The notes under the pieces were generated by a model, which searched no databases, was not told the DNA's origin, and saw only the letters and a program-made list of their open reading frames with translations. Position numbers and translations under genes: made by a program. This document shows positions 1-7,757 of a stretch of 64,000 bases of DNA, piece by piece (position 1 is the stretch's first letter; every line of letters begins with the position of its first letter). This stretch comes from QYQD01 sp040754095 (GTDB lineage: Bacteria; Desulfobacterota; QYQD01), in NCBI GenBank assembly GCA_040754095.1, contig JBFMFO010000011.1:1-64000 (forward strand), written 5' to 3'.

Positions 1-178
1 TGAGCAAAAAGACTTTTCATTTGCATTTAAAAGAATGTGAGTTTAGGTTTAATCACAGAGGCGAGGATCTGAATAAATTGATACTCAAAATCCTCAGAAA
101 ATTTCTTCTGTTCTAGTCATGACCCTTGAATAATTTAAACAGGTTTGGCATGATAGGGCTAAAAAGGCGGGATAAAAG

Positions 179-715
179 TTGGTTTCTATTCCTACTTCTG
201 AGCAATGTTTGGCTTTAATGGACGAATATAAGGTAATGGACCATGTGGGGCAGCATTGCCGTAAGGTGGCAGGGGTTGCCCTCTTTATTGCCGACAAACT
301 AACGTCGGCCGGCGTCAAGTTAAATATTCGTTTGATAGAAGCCGCTGCCCTGCTTCATGACATCACGAAGATTGAGGCGCTGGAGCAGGGGAGAAATCAT
401 GCCGAGACCGGGGCAGACCTCCTTGAAAAACTGGGATTTCCGACTGTAGCTCACATAGTAAGACAACACGTGAACTTATCAGGGCCGATTATTGGGACGC
501 CGATTAATGAATCAGAAGTCGTCAACTATGCCGATAAAAGAGTTTTGCATACCACTGTGGTCAGCTTGAGGGATAGATTCGATTATATCCGGGAGAAGTA
601 TGGGCATGGCGACCCGGTTAGGATAACCAGAATAAACAGGATCGAGGAGGAGACGCAAGAGCTTGAGAAGAAAATTTTTGCCCGGTTGCCTATAAAACCG
701 GAGGAGATACCGTAG
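179..715 (+). CDS. HD-domain phosphohydrolase, HDIG-like
   Basis: A 178-residue protein of the HD superfamily, which are metal-dependent phosphohydrolases. The metal-binding signature is visible as H22, H60-D61 (LLHD), H74 in NHAETGADLL, H92/H97 and a late D near residue 118 (NYADKR). Proteins of this size and pattern are usually annotated as HDIG or HDOD-type hydrolases of unknown substrate; nothing here identifies the substrate. The start is taken at TTG 179 because an AAGGCGG stretch lies about ten bases upstream. An ATG at 219 is an alternative that would remove 13 residues. It lies 55 bp upstream of ddl on the same strand and may be cotranscribed with it. No link to the Wood-Ljungdahl genes is evident. 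Confidence 0.75.
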   Translation: MVSIPTSEQCLALMDEYKVMDHVGQHCRKVAGVALFIADKLTSAGVKLNIRLIEAAALLHDITKIEALEQGRNHAETGADLLEKLGFPTVAHIVRQHVNLSGPIIGTPINESEVVNYADKRVLHTTVVSLRDRFDYIREKYGHGDPVRITRINRIEEETQELEKKIFARLPIKPEEIP

Positions 716-770
716 TTCTGATTAATTTGAAGTTTGGAAATTGAGATGTCTTAAAGGATTTGAGGTTATT

Positions 771-1724
771 ATGGCCAAAGACAAAAAGATAAGGTTAGCC
801 CTGATTGCGGGGGGAGAGTCATCCGAACGGGAGGTCTCTCTTAAAGGGGGAGACCAGGTAGAAGTCGCCCTGGATAAAGACAAGTATGATATTACACGCT
901 ATGATCCGGCTTGTGACCTGGAGGTTCTGGTTAGGGATGCGGGCCGCATAGATGTGGCCTTTGTCCTTCTCCATGGTAAATATGGCGAGGATGGGACTAT
1001 CCAGGGGCTCCTGGACCTCTTGCATATACCCTATCAGGGGTCCGGAGTACTGGGCAGCGCCCTGGCCATGGACAAGGAGTTATCACGGATTCTTTATTCT
1101 CAGGCCGGCCTGAATATCCCGCGTGGTAAGGTTATGCGGCCGGGTTCTTATAACGCCGAAGCTATAGCCGCGGAACTCGGACTTCCTGTCGTTATCAAAC
1201 CTGTAGATCAGGGTTCCAGTATCGGTATGAGTATCCCGCAGACAGTAGAAGAAGTGAAAAAAGGCCTGGTCGAGGCCTTTAAATACAGCCCGCGTGTGCT
1301 AGTGGAAGAATATATAAAAGGAGTTGAAATTACCGGCGGGGTTATAGGCAATGATGAGTTGGAGGCATTGCCTATTGTAGAAATCATACCGGGCGAAGGT
1401 CACGTTTTCTTTGATTATCAGGCCAAATACCAGGCCGGGGCTACCAAAGAGATCTGTCCCGCCCGCATCAGCGCTTCATTGACCAAAAATGCCCAGGAAT
1501 GTGCCGTCACAGCCCATCGGGCCTTACGATTGCGGGGTTATAGCCGTACGGATATGATTATCTTGGATGATCGGATTTATATCCTGGAGACAAACACCAT
1601 CCCGGGCATGACCAGAACCAGCCTGTTACCCTTGGCGGCCCGGGAGACGGGGATGGATTTTTCTGCCTTGTTAGACAGGTTGATTATGTTAGCCTTGGAG
1701 GCCGCGGGGAAAGCTGACCGCTGA
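771..1724 (+). CDS. ddl: D-alanine--D-alanine ligase
   Basis: An ATP-grasp ligase that joins two D-alanines for peptidoglycan synthesis in the cytoplasm. The 317-residue product has the family features in order: the N-terminal AGGESSEREVSL loop, LHGKYGEDGTIQG, the YQGSGVLGSALAMDK segment, the ATP-grasp lysine region (PVVIKPVDQGSSIG) and the C-terminal metal and substrate segment ETNTIPGMTRTSLLP. The length is normal (about 300-320). ATG 771 is chosen over the upstream in-frame 741 because the protein then begins MAKDKKIRLALIAGG, directly at the first strand. An imperfect GGATTTGAGG precedes it. It follows the HD-domain gene and converges with plsC 21 bp downstream. Confidence 0.93.
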   Translation: MAKDKKIRLALIAGGESSEREVSLKGGDQVEVALDKDKYDITRYDPACDLEVLVRDAGRIDVAFVLLHGKYGEDGTIQGLLDLLHIPYQGSGVLGSALAMDKELSRILYSQAGLNIPRGKVMRPGSYNAEAIAAELGLPVVIKPVDQGSSIGMSIPQTVEEVKKGLVEAFKYSPRVLVEEYIKGVEITGGVIGNDELEALPIVEIIPGEGHVFFDYQAKYQAGATKEICPARISASLTKNAQECAVTAHRALRLRGYSRTDMIILDDRIYILETNTIPGMTRTSLLPLAARETGMDFSALLDRLIMLALEAAGKADR

Positions 1725-1745
1725 AAGATGAACTCTGAATGCGGC

Positions 1746-2477
1746 TTACATTTTCCCGGCTCTGGTCATTAAGGATTCTAAGGTTTCGTGAAGACGCGCG
1801 GCCAGCGCGCCTTTCTGTCCGGGTTTGTAATCAGCGGTCTCTATGGCCTGACCGATCAGGATATTGATATGTCCGGGCCGCACCCGCAGGCTGCCACGCG
1901 GGAGAACATCTTTAGAACCATGGATAGCCAGAGGGACAACCGGACATCCGGATTTTAAGGCCAGGACAATACCGCCCATTTTAAAAGGCAACAGCCGGCC
2001 ATCGACACTCCGTGTCCCTTCGGGAAATATAAGAACAGATGTCCCGCCCCGTATTTTTTGGGCGGCTTCTTCCAGGCTTTTTATGGCCTCTTTGGGGTGA
2101 GAGCGGTCGATTGGTATGTACCCGACACGGCGCATAGCCAAACCGAATAGGGGTATCCGGAAGAGTTCCTTCTTGGCCAGCCAGCGAAATTGCGCGGGCA
2201 AATAACCCAGAACTGCCGGTATATCAAACTGACTCTGGTGATTGGCGGCATAAATGTATGGCTGCCCCCGGCGTATGTTCTCCAATCCCTCTATGGTGAC
2301 CCTTACCCCACATCCCCGGAGGACGATCCTAGCCCAGAGTCGGGCTACACGATGCGGGGTATTACCCCTCTTGTCAAAGACAGAACTTATGATGGTTATG
2401 ATACTGAAGATCGGGGTTATTACCGGCAACCATATAAAAAGAAAAACGCTGCGTATGCCGTTGAGTATTTTTCTCAT
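1746..2477 (-). CDS. plsC: 1-acyl-sn-glycerol-3-phosphate acyltransferase
   Basis: A 243-residue membrane-associated acyltransferase that makes phosphatidic acid from lysophosphatidic acid. It has the catalytic HX4D box as NHQSQFD near residue 80 and the acceptor-binding FPEGTRS near residue 150, both diagnostic of the PlsC/LPLAT family. A hydrophobic segment at residues 10-33 (FLFIWLPVITPIFSIITI) is the expected membrane anchor. A VPLAI motif follows near residue 185. The ATG at 2477 has only a weak GAG directly upstream. It converges with ddl and diverges from the purine gene, across a 178-bp spacer. Confidence 0.92.
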   Translation of the reverse strand: MRKILNGIRSVFLFIWLPVITPIFSIITIISSVFDKRGNTPHRVARLWARIVLRGCGVRVTIEGLENIRRGQPYIYAANHQSQFDIPAVLGYLPAQFRWLAKKELFRIPLFGLAMRRVGYIPIDRSHPKEAIKSLEEAAQKIRGGTSVLIFPEGTRSVDGRLLPFKMGGIVLALKSGCPVVPLAIHGSKDVLPRGSLRVRPGHINILIGQAIETADYKPGQKGALAARLHETLESLMTRAGKM

Positions 2478-2576
2478 CTCGTTTTTGTGTTACGGGCGCT
2501 TAAAGGCCAATTTTGCTGACCGAATGTACCTTCTTTTAATTTGATAAGTCAACGCAAAATTTATCTAATCTTTTGG

Positions 2577-2604
2577 TTGACAATTCTTGCCCAATCACTA
2601 TTAT
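2577..2604 (+). promoter_or_regulatory. Putative sigma-70 promoter of the AICAR transformylase gene
   Basis: TTGACA at 2577-2582 and TATTAT at 2599-2604 are separated by 16 bases, giving a perfect -35 and a five-of-six -10. It lies 51 bp upstream of the start codon at 2656, which has a good AAGGAGAGG ribosome binding site. Seen by eye; the start of transcription is not known. Confidence 0.5.
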
Positions 2605-2655
2605 GGTTTCGTTAATCAGCATCTTAAAAAGTAATTTTGCCAAGGAGAGGGGCCT

Positions 2656-3945
2656 ATGGAAGACTTAAAAAAGATGTACAAGACGATTATGGCCGATCGC
2701 TTTCCAGAAACCATGACCATTACCTTTGGAAATCAGAAGTTAATTTATCGGAAGAGGACCTGGAAGATACCGGATGAATCCGGGGTTTTTGTGGAGAAGG
2801 GGCTGCGCTATGGCGAAAACCCAGGCCAGGAGGCCGCCCTTTATGATCTGGCAGGCGGAAACCTGATTCTCGGTGAGTGTCATTACATTGAATCAGGCCG
2901 AGGTCTGGTAAGCGCTATAACCGAGGCGGATATGATCCAGGCCGGTAAACACCCCGGAAAAACCAATCTTACCGATGCTGATAATTCATTGAATATTTTG
3001 AAATTTTTGACCCGCAAGCCGGCCGTGGTTATCGTAAAACACAATAATCCTTGTGGGGTGGCCTATGGAAGTACCCTGGCCGAGGCCTACCGGCGGGCGG
3101 ATCGTGCGGATCGCATAGCGGCCTTCGGCGGATGCGCGGCCTTTAACCGGGCCATGGACAAGGAGACAGCGGAGGAGGTATCCAGGCATTACCTGGAGGT
3201 AGTGGCGGCTCCGGAGTATGAGGAGGGTGCCGTAGCCATCCTGAAACAGCGTAAAAACCTGCGGATCATACGTATCAGCCGGATGGACCGCCTGGAAGAC
3301 TATTTAACCGCCCGCTTCGTGGATTTTAAGAGCCTTACGGACGGGGGCATTATTGTCCAGCAGTCTCCAGTCAATGCCATCCGCACCAAGGAAGATCTGA
3401 AGCCGGCCCATACCGTGTATAAGGGGCAGGAATATCGGATTAAAAGGCTGCCTACAGAGAGGGAGTACGAAGACATTCTCTTTGGTTGGGGTGTTGAGCA
3501 GGGGGTTACATCGAACTCCGTACTTTATGTTAAGGACGGCGTCACCGTGGGTATCGGTACCGGCGAGCAGGACCGGGTCGGCGTGGCTGAGATCGCCGTG
3601 TTCAAGGCATATACCAAGTATGCAGATGCGCTATGTTTCGACCGGTATGGGATTCCCTACAAAACACTTGAACTTGAGATAGCAGCCGGCAAGAGGGATC
3701 AGGCGGTCAAGGGGGAGATTGACCGGGACACCAAGGAGAATCATGCGGGCTTGAAAGGTGCGACTATGGTCTCGGATGCCTTTTTCCCTTTCCGCGATGG
3801 GGTTGATGTAGGTATCAATGAAGGTATCTCCTCCATTGTTCATCCGGGCGGATCAGACAGGGATTTTGAATCCATTTTGGCCTGTAATGAGGCCGATCCA
3901 CCGGTGGCTATGGTCTATACCGGACAGCGGGCATTCAAGCATTAG
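2656..3945 (+). CDS. Stand-alone AICAR transformylase (PurH C-terminal domain type)
   Basis: A 429-residue protein matching the formyltransferase half of PurH, which transfers a formyl group from 10-formyl-THF to AICAR in purine synthesis. The catalytic VKHNNPCGVAYG motif lies near residue 130, and the typical RYGENPGQEAALY and GGCAAFNR segments are present. The C-terminal HPGGS and NEADPPVAMVYTGQRAFKH segments match the family end. The N-terminal IMP cyclohydrolase (MGS) domain of bifunctional PurH is absent; the protein starts with about 30 residues and then the RYGENPGQ segment at about residue 51. The cyclohydrolase step must therefore be encoded elsewhere. It uses 10-formyl-THF, the product of Fhs about 1 kb downstream, which fits the location. 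AAGGAGAGG precedes ATG 2656. Confidence 0.88.
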   Translation: MEDLKKMYKTIMADRFPETMTITFGNQKLIYRKRTWKIPDESGVFVEKGLRYGENPGQEAALYDLAGGNLILGECHYIESGRGLVSAITEADMIQAGKHPGKTNLTDADNSLNILKFLTRKPAVVIVKHNNPCGVAYGSTLAEAYRRADRADRIAAFGGCAAFNRAMDKETAEEVSRHYLEVVAAPEYEEGAVAILKQRKNLRIIRISRMDRLEDYLTARFVDFKSLTDGGIIVQQSPVNAIRTKEDLKPAHTVYKGQEYRIKRLPTEREYEDILFGWGVEQGVTSNSVLYVKDGVTVGIGTGEQDRVGVAEIAVFKAYTKYADALCFDRYGIPYKTLELEIAAGKRDQAVKGEIDRDTKENHAGLKGATMVSDAFFPFRDGVDVGINEGISSIVHPGGSDRDFESILACNEADPPVAMVYTGQRAFKH

Positions 3946-4180
3946 TTCTTTGGGGTATTTCCCCCGTTATGGGGTACAATGCCCCAAAGGAAAGAAGCAC
4001 CTGTGGGTATGCCTCCCCGGGTATATTAAAAATAATTATTAATATCAGCCTGTTGTTTAATTAAAGAGTGTTTCCTGTATCAGTTTATCTATGGCATGGA
4101 AGTTGCTGAAAAATAATAGGTTCTTATCAGGATTAGGCCCTAAGTTCTGTAAAAAATGGAAACCAGAGGGTTGTTAGCCG

Positions 4181-4885
4181 GTGCCCGAGCCTAGATATAG
4201 CTATATCGCCCTTTGCTCCAGGGATGAAAATTGTACCAACCAGGTACATGAAGTTACAACTGCCTTCCAGGAGAAATTCAAAGATCTGGGTGTTAAGGTG
4301 GGCATCCGTAAGATCAAGACCGTATGCAGCGGTCGTTGTAACAAGGGCGTTTTTGTGGATATCGGCGGGGCCGTGTTTTACCACATGGTAAGACCTGATA
4401 ATGTGGAATCCGTTATACGAGACACCATATTGGAAGGGGATGTCCTTTCAGCCCATTATTCGATTGAACGCTCGTTTGTAGGCGATGAAAAGGTTATATA
4501 TGACCGGGCTGCCAATGTGCTGATTTATATAGATTCCCAATTTTGTCTGGCAGAAGGATTGCGTGGCCTGTTACGCAAGGATGGCCTTTCCTCTTGCGGT
4601 AAATGCGTCCCCTGTCGTCTGGGTGTCAAGAAATTAGACCAGATTTTATCAGCCTTGCTGGCCGGGAAGGCGCGAGTGGATGATGTGGATAGATTGCGGG
4701 AATTAGCGGTGGTTATGGATGCCAGTTCCCGATGCGCCCTGGCCGGTAAGTTCGTGGCGCCTCTCTTTGTGGCCATGGACAATTTCGGTGAGGAGTTGAA
4801 CTTTGTTTGCGTCTTGAGCGAAGACGCAAGTCGTGTCTGTGAGTTGAAAGATTCCGGCGGGCGGTGTTTGACCGGGAGTGCTTGA
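4181..4885 (+). CDS. NuoE/NuoF-like mini iron-sulfur protein without FMN domain
   Basis: A 234-residue protein with two recognisable halves. Residues 1-80 resemble the thioredoxin-fold [2Fe-2S] ferredoxin of NuoE, with C12, C18, C49 and C53 (VCSGRCNKG) as candidate ligands. Residues 120-200 resemble the C-terminal [4Fe-4S] domain of NuoF: GLSSCGKCVPCRLG (C139, C142, C145) and the distal C185 in SSRCALAG. The NADH and FMN-binding part of NuoF between them is missing, so it probably carries electrons but does not oxidise NADH by itself. The ORF opens with GTG 4181. It is 35 bp upstream of fhs and presumably in that operon. Its partner is unknown; the formate dehydrogenase or the Hdr complex encoded downstream are candidates by context only. 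Confidence 0.7.
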   Translation: MPEPRYSYIALCSRDENCTNQVHEVTTAFQEKFKDLGVKVGIRKIKTVCSGRCNKGVFVDIGGAVFYHMVRPDNVESVIRDTILEGDVLSAHYSIERSFVGDEKVIYDRAANVLIYIDSQFCLAEGLRGLLRKDGLSSCGKCVPCRLGVKKLDQILSALLAGKARVDDVDRLRELAVVMDASSRCALAGKFVAPLFVAMDNFGEELNFVCVLSEDASRVCELKDSGGRCLTGSA

Positions 4886-4920
4886 AAAGTAGAGAAATCA
4901 TAATATAGGGGGGATTTATT

Positions 4921-6684
4921 ATGGCGCTGGACCCAAGGAAGTACAAGGATTGGCAGATTGCTGAAGATGCAGAGAAACACATGAAAGACGTCTATCAACT
5001 GGCTGATGAACTAGGCCTGAAAAAAGAAGAGCTTTTGCCATACGGGCATTATGTGGCCAAAATTGATTTCGCCAAGGTTACGGACCGCTTGAAGAAAAAG
5101 CCGGATGCAAAATATATCGATGTCACGGCTATCACGCCGACTCCATTGGGTGAAGGCAAAAGCACGTCGTCTATGGGCCTGGTGGAAGGGCTGGGTAAGA
5201 GGAAAAAGAGTGTAATCGGTGCGATCCGGCAACCTTCCGGGGGGCCGACTATGAATATCAAGGGTAGCGCTGCAGGCGGAGGTCTGGCGCAGTGCATTCC
5301 GCTTACGCCATTCTCACTGGGGCTGACCGGAGACATCAATGCCATCATGAATGCTCATAATCTGGCCATGGTAGCCCTTACCTCGCGCATGCAGCATGAA
5401 TTCAACTATTCCGATGACCGCTTGAAAAAGATAGGTTTGAAAAGGCTCGATATCGATCCCAAGAATGTGGCCATGGGCTGGATTATGGACTTTTGCGCCC
5501 AGGCCCTGCGAAATATCATAATCGGAATCGGCGGAAAAATGGACGGGTTTCAGATGCAATCGAAGTTCGCCATTGCCGTAAGCTCCGAGGTCATGGCCAT
5601 CCTGGCCGTATCCACAAGCCTGGCGGATATGCGCGAGCGCATGGGACGGATTGTAGTGGCATACAGCCGGAGCGGACAGCCGGTCACGACCAAAGACCTG
5701 GAAGTGGACGGGGCCATGACGGCGTGGATGGTTGAGGCCATGAATCCAAACCTGATGCAGAGCCTGGAAGGGCAGCCGGTGCTGGTTCACGCCGGTCCGT
5801 TTGCCAACATTGCTATCGGGCAGTCTTCTATCGTGGCAGACCGTGTCGGGCTTAAACTGGCCGACTATCATGTTACTGAGAGCGGCTTTGGCGCCGACAT
5901 AGGGTTCGAAAAATTCTGGAATCTGAAGTGCCGCTTTAGCGGCCTAAAGCCCCACTGCGCGGTGGTTGTGGCTACCATACGGGCACTAAAGTGTCACGGC
6001 GGCGCTCCCATCCCGGTTCCGGGCCGTCCCATGCCTGCCGAGTACGCCAGCGAAAACGTGGGATGGGTGGAAAAAGGCACGGCAAATCTTGTACACCACA
6101 TCCAGACGGTAAAGAAGGCCGGGATTAATCCCGTGGTCTGTATCAATGCCTTCCATACGGATACCAAAAATGAAATCGCCGCGGTGCGCCGCCTGGCCGA
6201 GGCTGCCGGGGCCCGTGTAGCCCTGTCCAACCACTGGCTGAAAGGCGGTGAAGGGGCCCTTGAATTTGCCGATGCAGTAATTGATGCCTGTGAGGAAAAG
6301 ACCAAATTCAAGTTTCTTTATGATCTTAAAACGCCGCTGGCCAAGCGCGTAGAGCTTATTGCCAAAGAGGTCTATGGGGCCGCTGGCGTCAGCTTTGCCC
6401 CGGAGGCCACGGCCAAGCTCCAGGCCATGGAAAAGGACCCTGAGATGGCCAAGCTTGGGACGTGCATGGTCAAGACCCACTTGAGTCTGTCCCACGATCC
6501 GAACCTGAAGGGTGTGCCAAAGGGCTGGACTTTGCCGGTTAGGGATATATTGGTTTATAAGGGCGCGGGATTCGTCGTGCCTGTGGCCGGCGCCATCAGC
6601 CTTATGCCGGGGACAGGTTCGGATCCGGCCTATCGCCGTATAGATGTAGATGTCAAGACCGGTAAGGTTAAAGGACTATTTTAA
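4921..6684 (+). CDS. fhs: Formate--tetrahydrofolate ligase
   Basis: Formyl-THF synthetase, the ATP-dependent step that loads formate onto tetrahydrofolate in the methyl branch of the Wood-Ljungdahl pathway. The 587-residue protein has the phosphate-binding loop TPTPLGEGKSTSSMG at about 72-86, followed by RQPSGGPTMNIKGSAAGGG and TGDINAI, all diagnostic of the family. The C-terminus ends in the usual MPGTGSDPAYRRIDVD segment. The ATG at 4921 follows GGGGGGATTT. It sits between the NuoE/F-like protein and folD, so the formate-to-methylene-THF genes are contiguous. Length is slightly above the typical 555-560 residues. Confidence 0.96.
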   Translation: MALDPRKYKDWQIAEDAEKHMKDVYQLADELGLKKEELLPYGHYVAKIDFAKVTDRLKKKPDAKYIDVTAITPTPLGEGKSTSSMGLVEGLGKRKKSVIGAIRQPSGGPTMNIKGSAAGGGLAQCIPLTPFSLGLTGDINAIMNAHNLAMVALTSRMQHEFNYSDDRLKKIGLKRLDIDPKNVAMGWIMDFCAQALRNIIIGIGGKMDGFQMQSKFAIAVSSEVMAILAVSTSLADMRERMGRIVVAYSRSGQPVTTKDLEVDGAMTAWMVEAMNPNLMQSLEGQPVLVHAGPFANIAIGQSSIVADRVGLKLADYHVTESGFGADIGFEKFWNLKCRFSGLKPHCAVVVATIRALKCHGGAPIPVPGRPMPAEYASENVGWVEKGTANLVHHIQTVKKAGINPVVCINAFHTDTKNEIAAVRRLAEAAGARVALSNHWLKGGEGALEFADAVIDACEEKTKFKFLYDLKTPLAKRVELIAKEVYGAAGVSFAPEATAKLQAMEKDPEMAKLGTCMVKTHLSLSHDPNLKGVPKGWTLPVRDILVYKGAGFVVPVAGAISLMPGTGSDPAYRRIDVDVKTGKVKGLF

Positions 6685-6685
6685 G

Positions 6686-6752
6686 AATCAGCGTTCAGCT
6701 TACAGCTATCAGCTTTCAGTAAAGAATGATGGATGACTGCTGAACGCTGATT
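6686..6752. repeat. Palindromic spacer element between fhs and folD
   Basis: A perfect 14-base inverted repeat, AATCAGCGTTCAGC at 6686-6699 and its complement at 6739-6752. The arms enclose degenerate CAGCTTACAGCTATCAGCTTTCAG units. The same CAGCTTTCAG/CAGCTATCAG vocabulary recurs at 19568-19669, 35140-35165, 40517-40550 and 45849-45870. A long hairpin would form in the mRNA between the two folate genes. Confidence 0.8.
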
Positions 6753-6771
6753 GCTTGATGAGGAGAGAAAT

Positions 6772-7659
6772 ATGGCAGCGAAGATTATTAGCGGAACAGA
6801 AATAGCCAGGCAGATTCGGGCGGAGTTAAAAGAAGAAGTGGCCAATCTCAAGGCAAAACATGACATCACACCCGGCCTGGCCACTGTCCTGGTCGGTGAG
6901 GACCCGGCCTCAAAGGTCTATGTGGGTCAGAAGGAAAAAGCCTGTAAGGAGCTTGGTATCTATTCAGAGAGGATCGATCTGCCCGGGAATACTACTGAGG
7001 CCGATCTTCTGGCCTTGATTGACAGGTTGAACCATAACCCAAAGATTAACGGAATACTGGTACAATTGCCACTGCCTAAACATATTAATGAAACCAAGGT
7101 CCTTTATGCCATTGACCCAGGCAAGGACGTCGATGGGTTCCATCCGGTAAACATCGGTAAGCTCATGATCGGCACCAAATGTTTTCTGCCCTGCACGCCC
7201 CATGGTATCCAGGAACTGCTTATTCGTTCCGGGGTAGAGACAGCCGGGGCTGAGGTGGTGGTTGTCGGGCGGAGCAATATCGTCGGCAAGCCGATTGCCA
7301 ACATGCTCATCCAGAAAGGGAAGGGCGCAGATGCTACGGTTACGGTTTGTCATACCCGTACTAAAAATATGGCCTTTCATACCCGGAGAGCGGATATCCT
7401 CATCGTGGCCGCCGGCCGTCCCAAGACTGTAACGGCGGACATGGTCAAAGAAGGTGTGGTGGTAATTGACGTGGGGGTAAATCGCATTGGTCAAACGCCC
7501 GAGGGTAAGGCCATCCTGGCAGGGGATGTTGATTTTGACAGCGTGAAAGAGAAGGCTTCAGCGATTACGCCTGTGCCGGGCGGTGTAGGTCCGATGACTA
7601 TTACCATGCTTATGCAGAATACGGTCGAGGCCTCCAAAGAACAGGGGCATGTAGCGTAG
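6772..7659 (+). CDS. folD: Methylene-THF dehydrogenase / methenyl-THF cyclohydrolase
   Basis: Bifunctional FolD interconverts 10-formyl-, methenyl- and methylene-THF, the middle steps of the methyl branch. The 295-residue product shows the catalytic lysine region VYVGQKEKACKELGI near residue 50, QLPLPKHI, GFHPVNIGKL, the Rossmann segment VVVVGRSNIVGKPIANML and the closing TPVPGGVGPMTITMLMQNT. ATG 6772 is preferred to the in-frame 6751 because AGGAGA lies five bases upstream of it. A short extra element, the palindrome at 6686-6752, separates it from fhs. Confidence 0.96.
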   Translation: MAAKIISGTEIARQIRAELKEEVANLKAKHDITPGLATVLVGEDPASKVYVGQKEKACKELGIYSERIDLPGNTTEADLLALIDRLNHNPKINGILVQLPLPKHINETKVLYAIDPGKDVDGFHPVNIGKLMIGTKCFLPCTPHGIQELLIRSGVETAGAEVVVVGRSNIVGKPIANMLIQKGKGADATVTVCHTRTKNMAFHTRRADILIVAAGRPKTVTADMVKEGVVVIDVGVNRIGQTPEGKAILAGDVDFDSVKEKASAITPVPGGVGPMTITMLMQNTVEASKEQGHVA

Positions 7660-7689
7660 GTTGGAAGATAACAAGGCTAACATAGCTGA

Positions 7690-7718
7690 TTGACTTATGT
7701 CATAAACGACATTATTGT
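7690..7718 (+). promoter_or_regulatory. Putative promoter with operator-like inverted repeat before acsA
   Basis: TTGACT at 7690-7695 and TATTGT at 7713-7718 are 17 bases apart. An inverted repeat, ATGTC at 7697-7701 and GACAT at 7708-7712, lies within the spacer, where a bound regulator would block RNA polymerase. GTCAA at 7736-7740 is the complement of the TTGAC at 7690-7694, so a wider dyad also exists. It sits 40 bp upstream of the acsA start and suggests that the carbonyl-branch operon has its own promoter. The regulator is unknown. Confidence 0.4.
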
Positions 7719-7757
7719 TTGCAATAAGTTATTTTGTCAATTTGTGGAGGAATGAGC

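Noticed and set aside
3948..3989. Terminator after the AICAR transformylase gene (CTTTGGGG and CCCCAAAG)
   Set aside because: The stem is plausible, but there is no T tract after it and the loop is long; not enough for a call.
4181..4885. A UGA-containing longer frame at the end of the NuoE/F-like gene
   Set aside because: The UGA at 4883-4885 is followed by a UAG within a few codons and no conserved motif; it is an ordinary stop.
5314..5871. Long frame opposite fhs
   Set aside because: Shadow of a well-conserved gene; no independent evidence.
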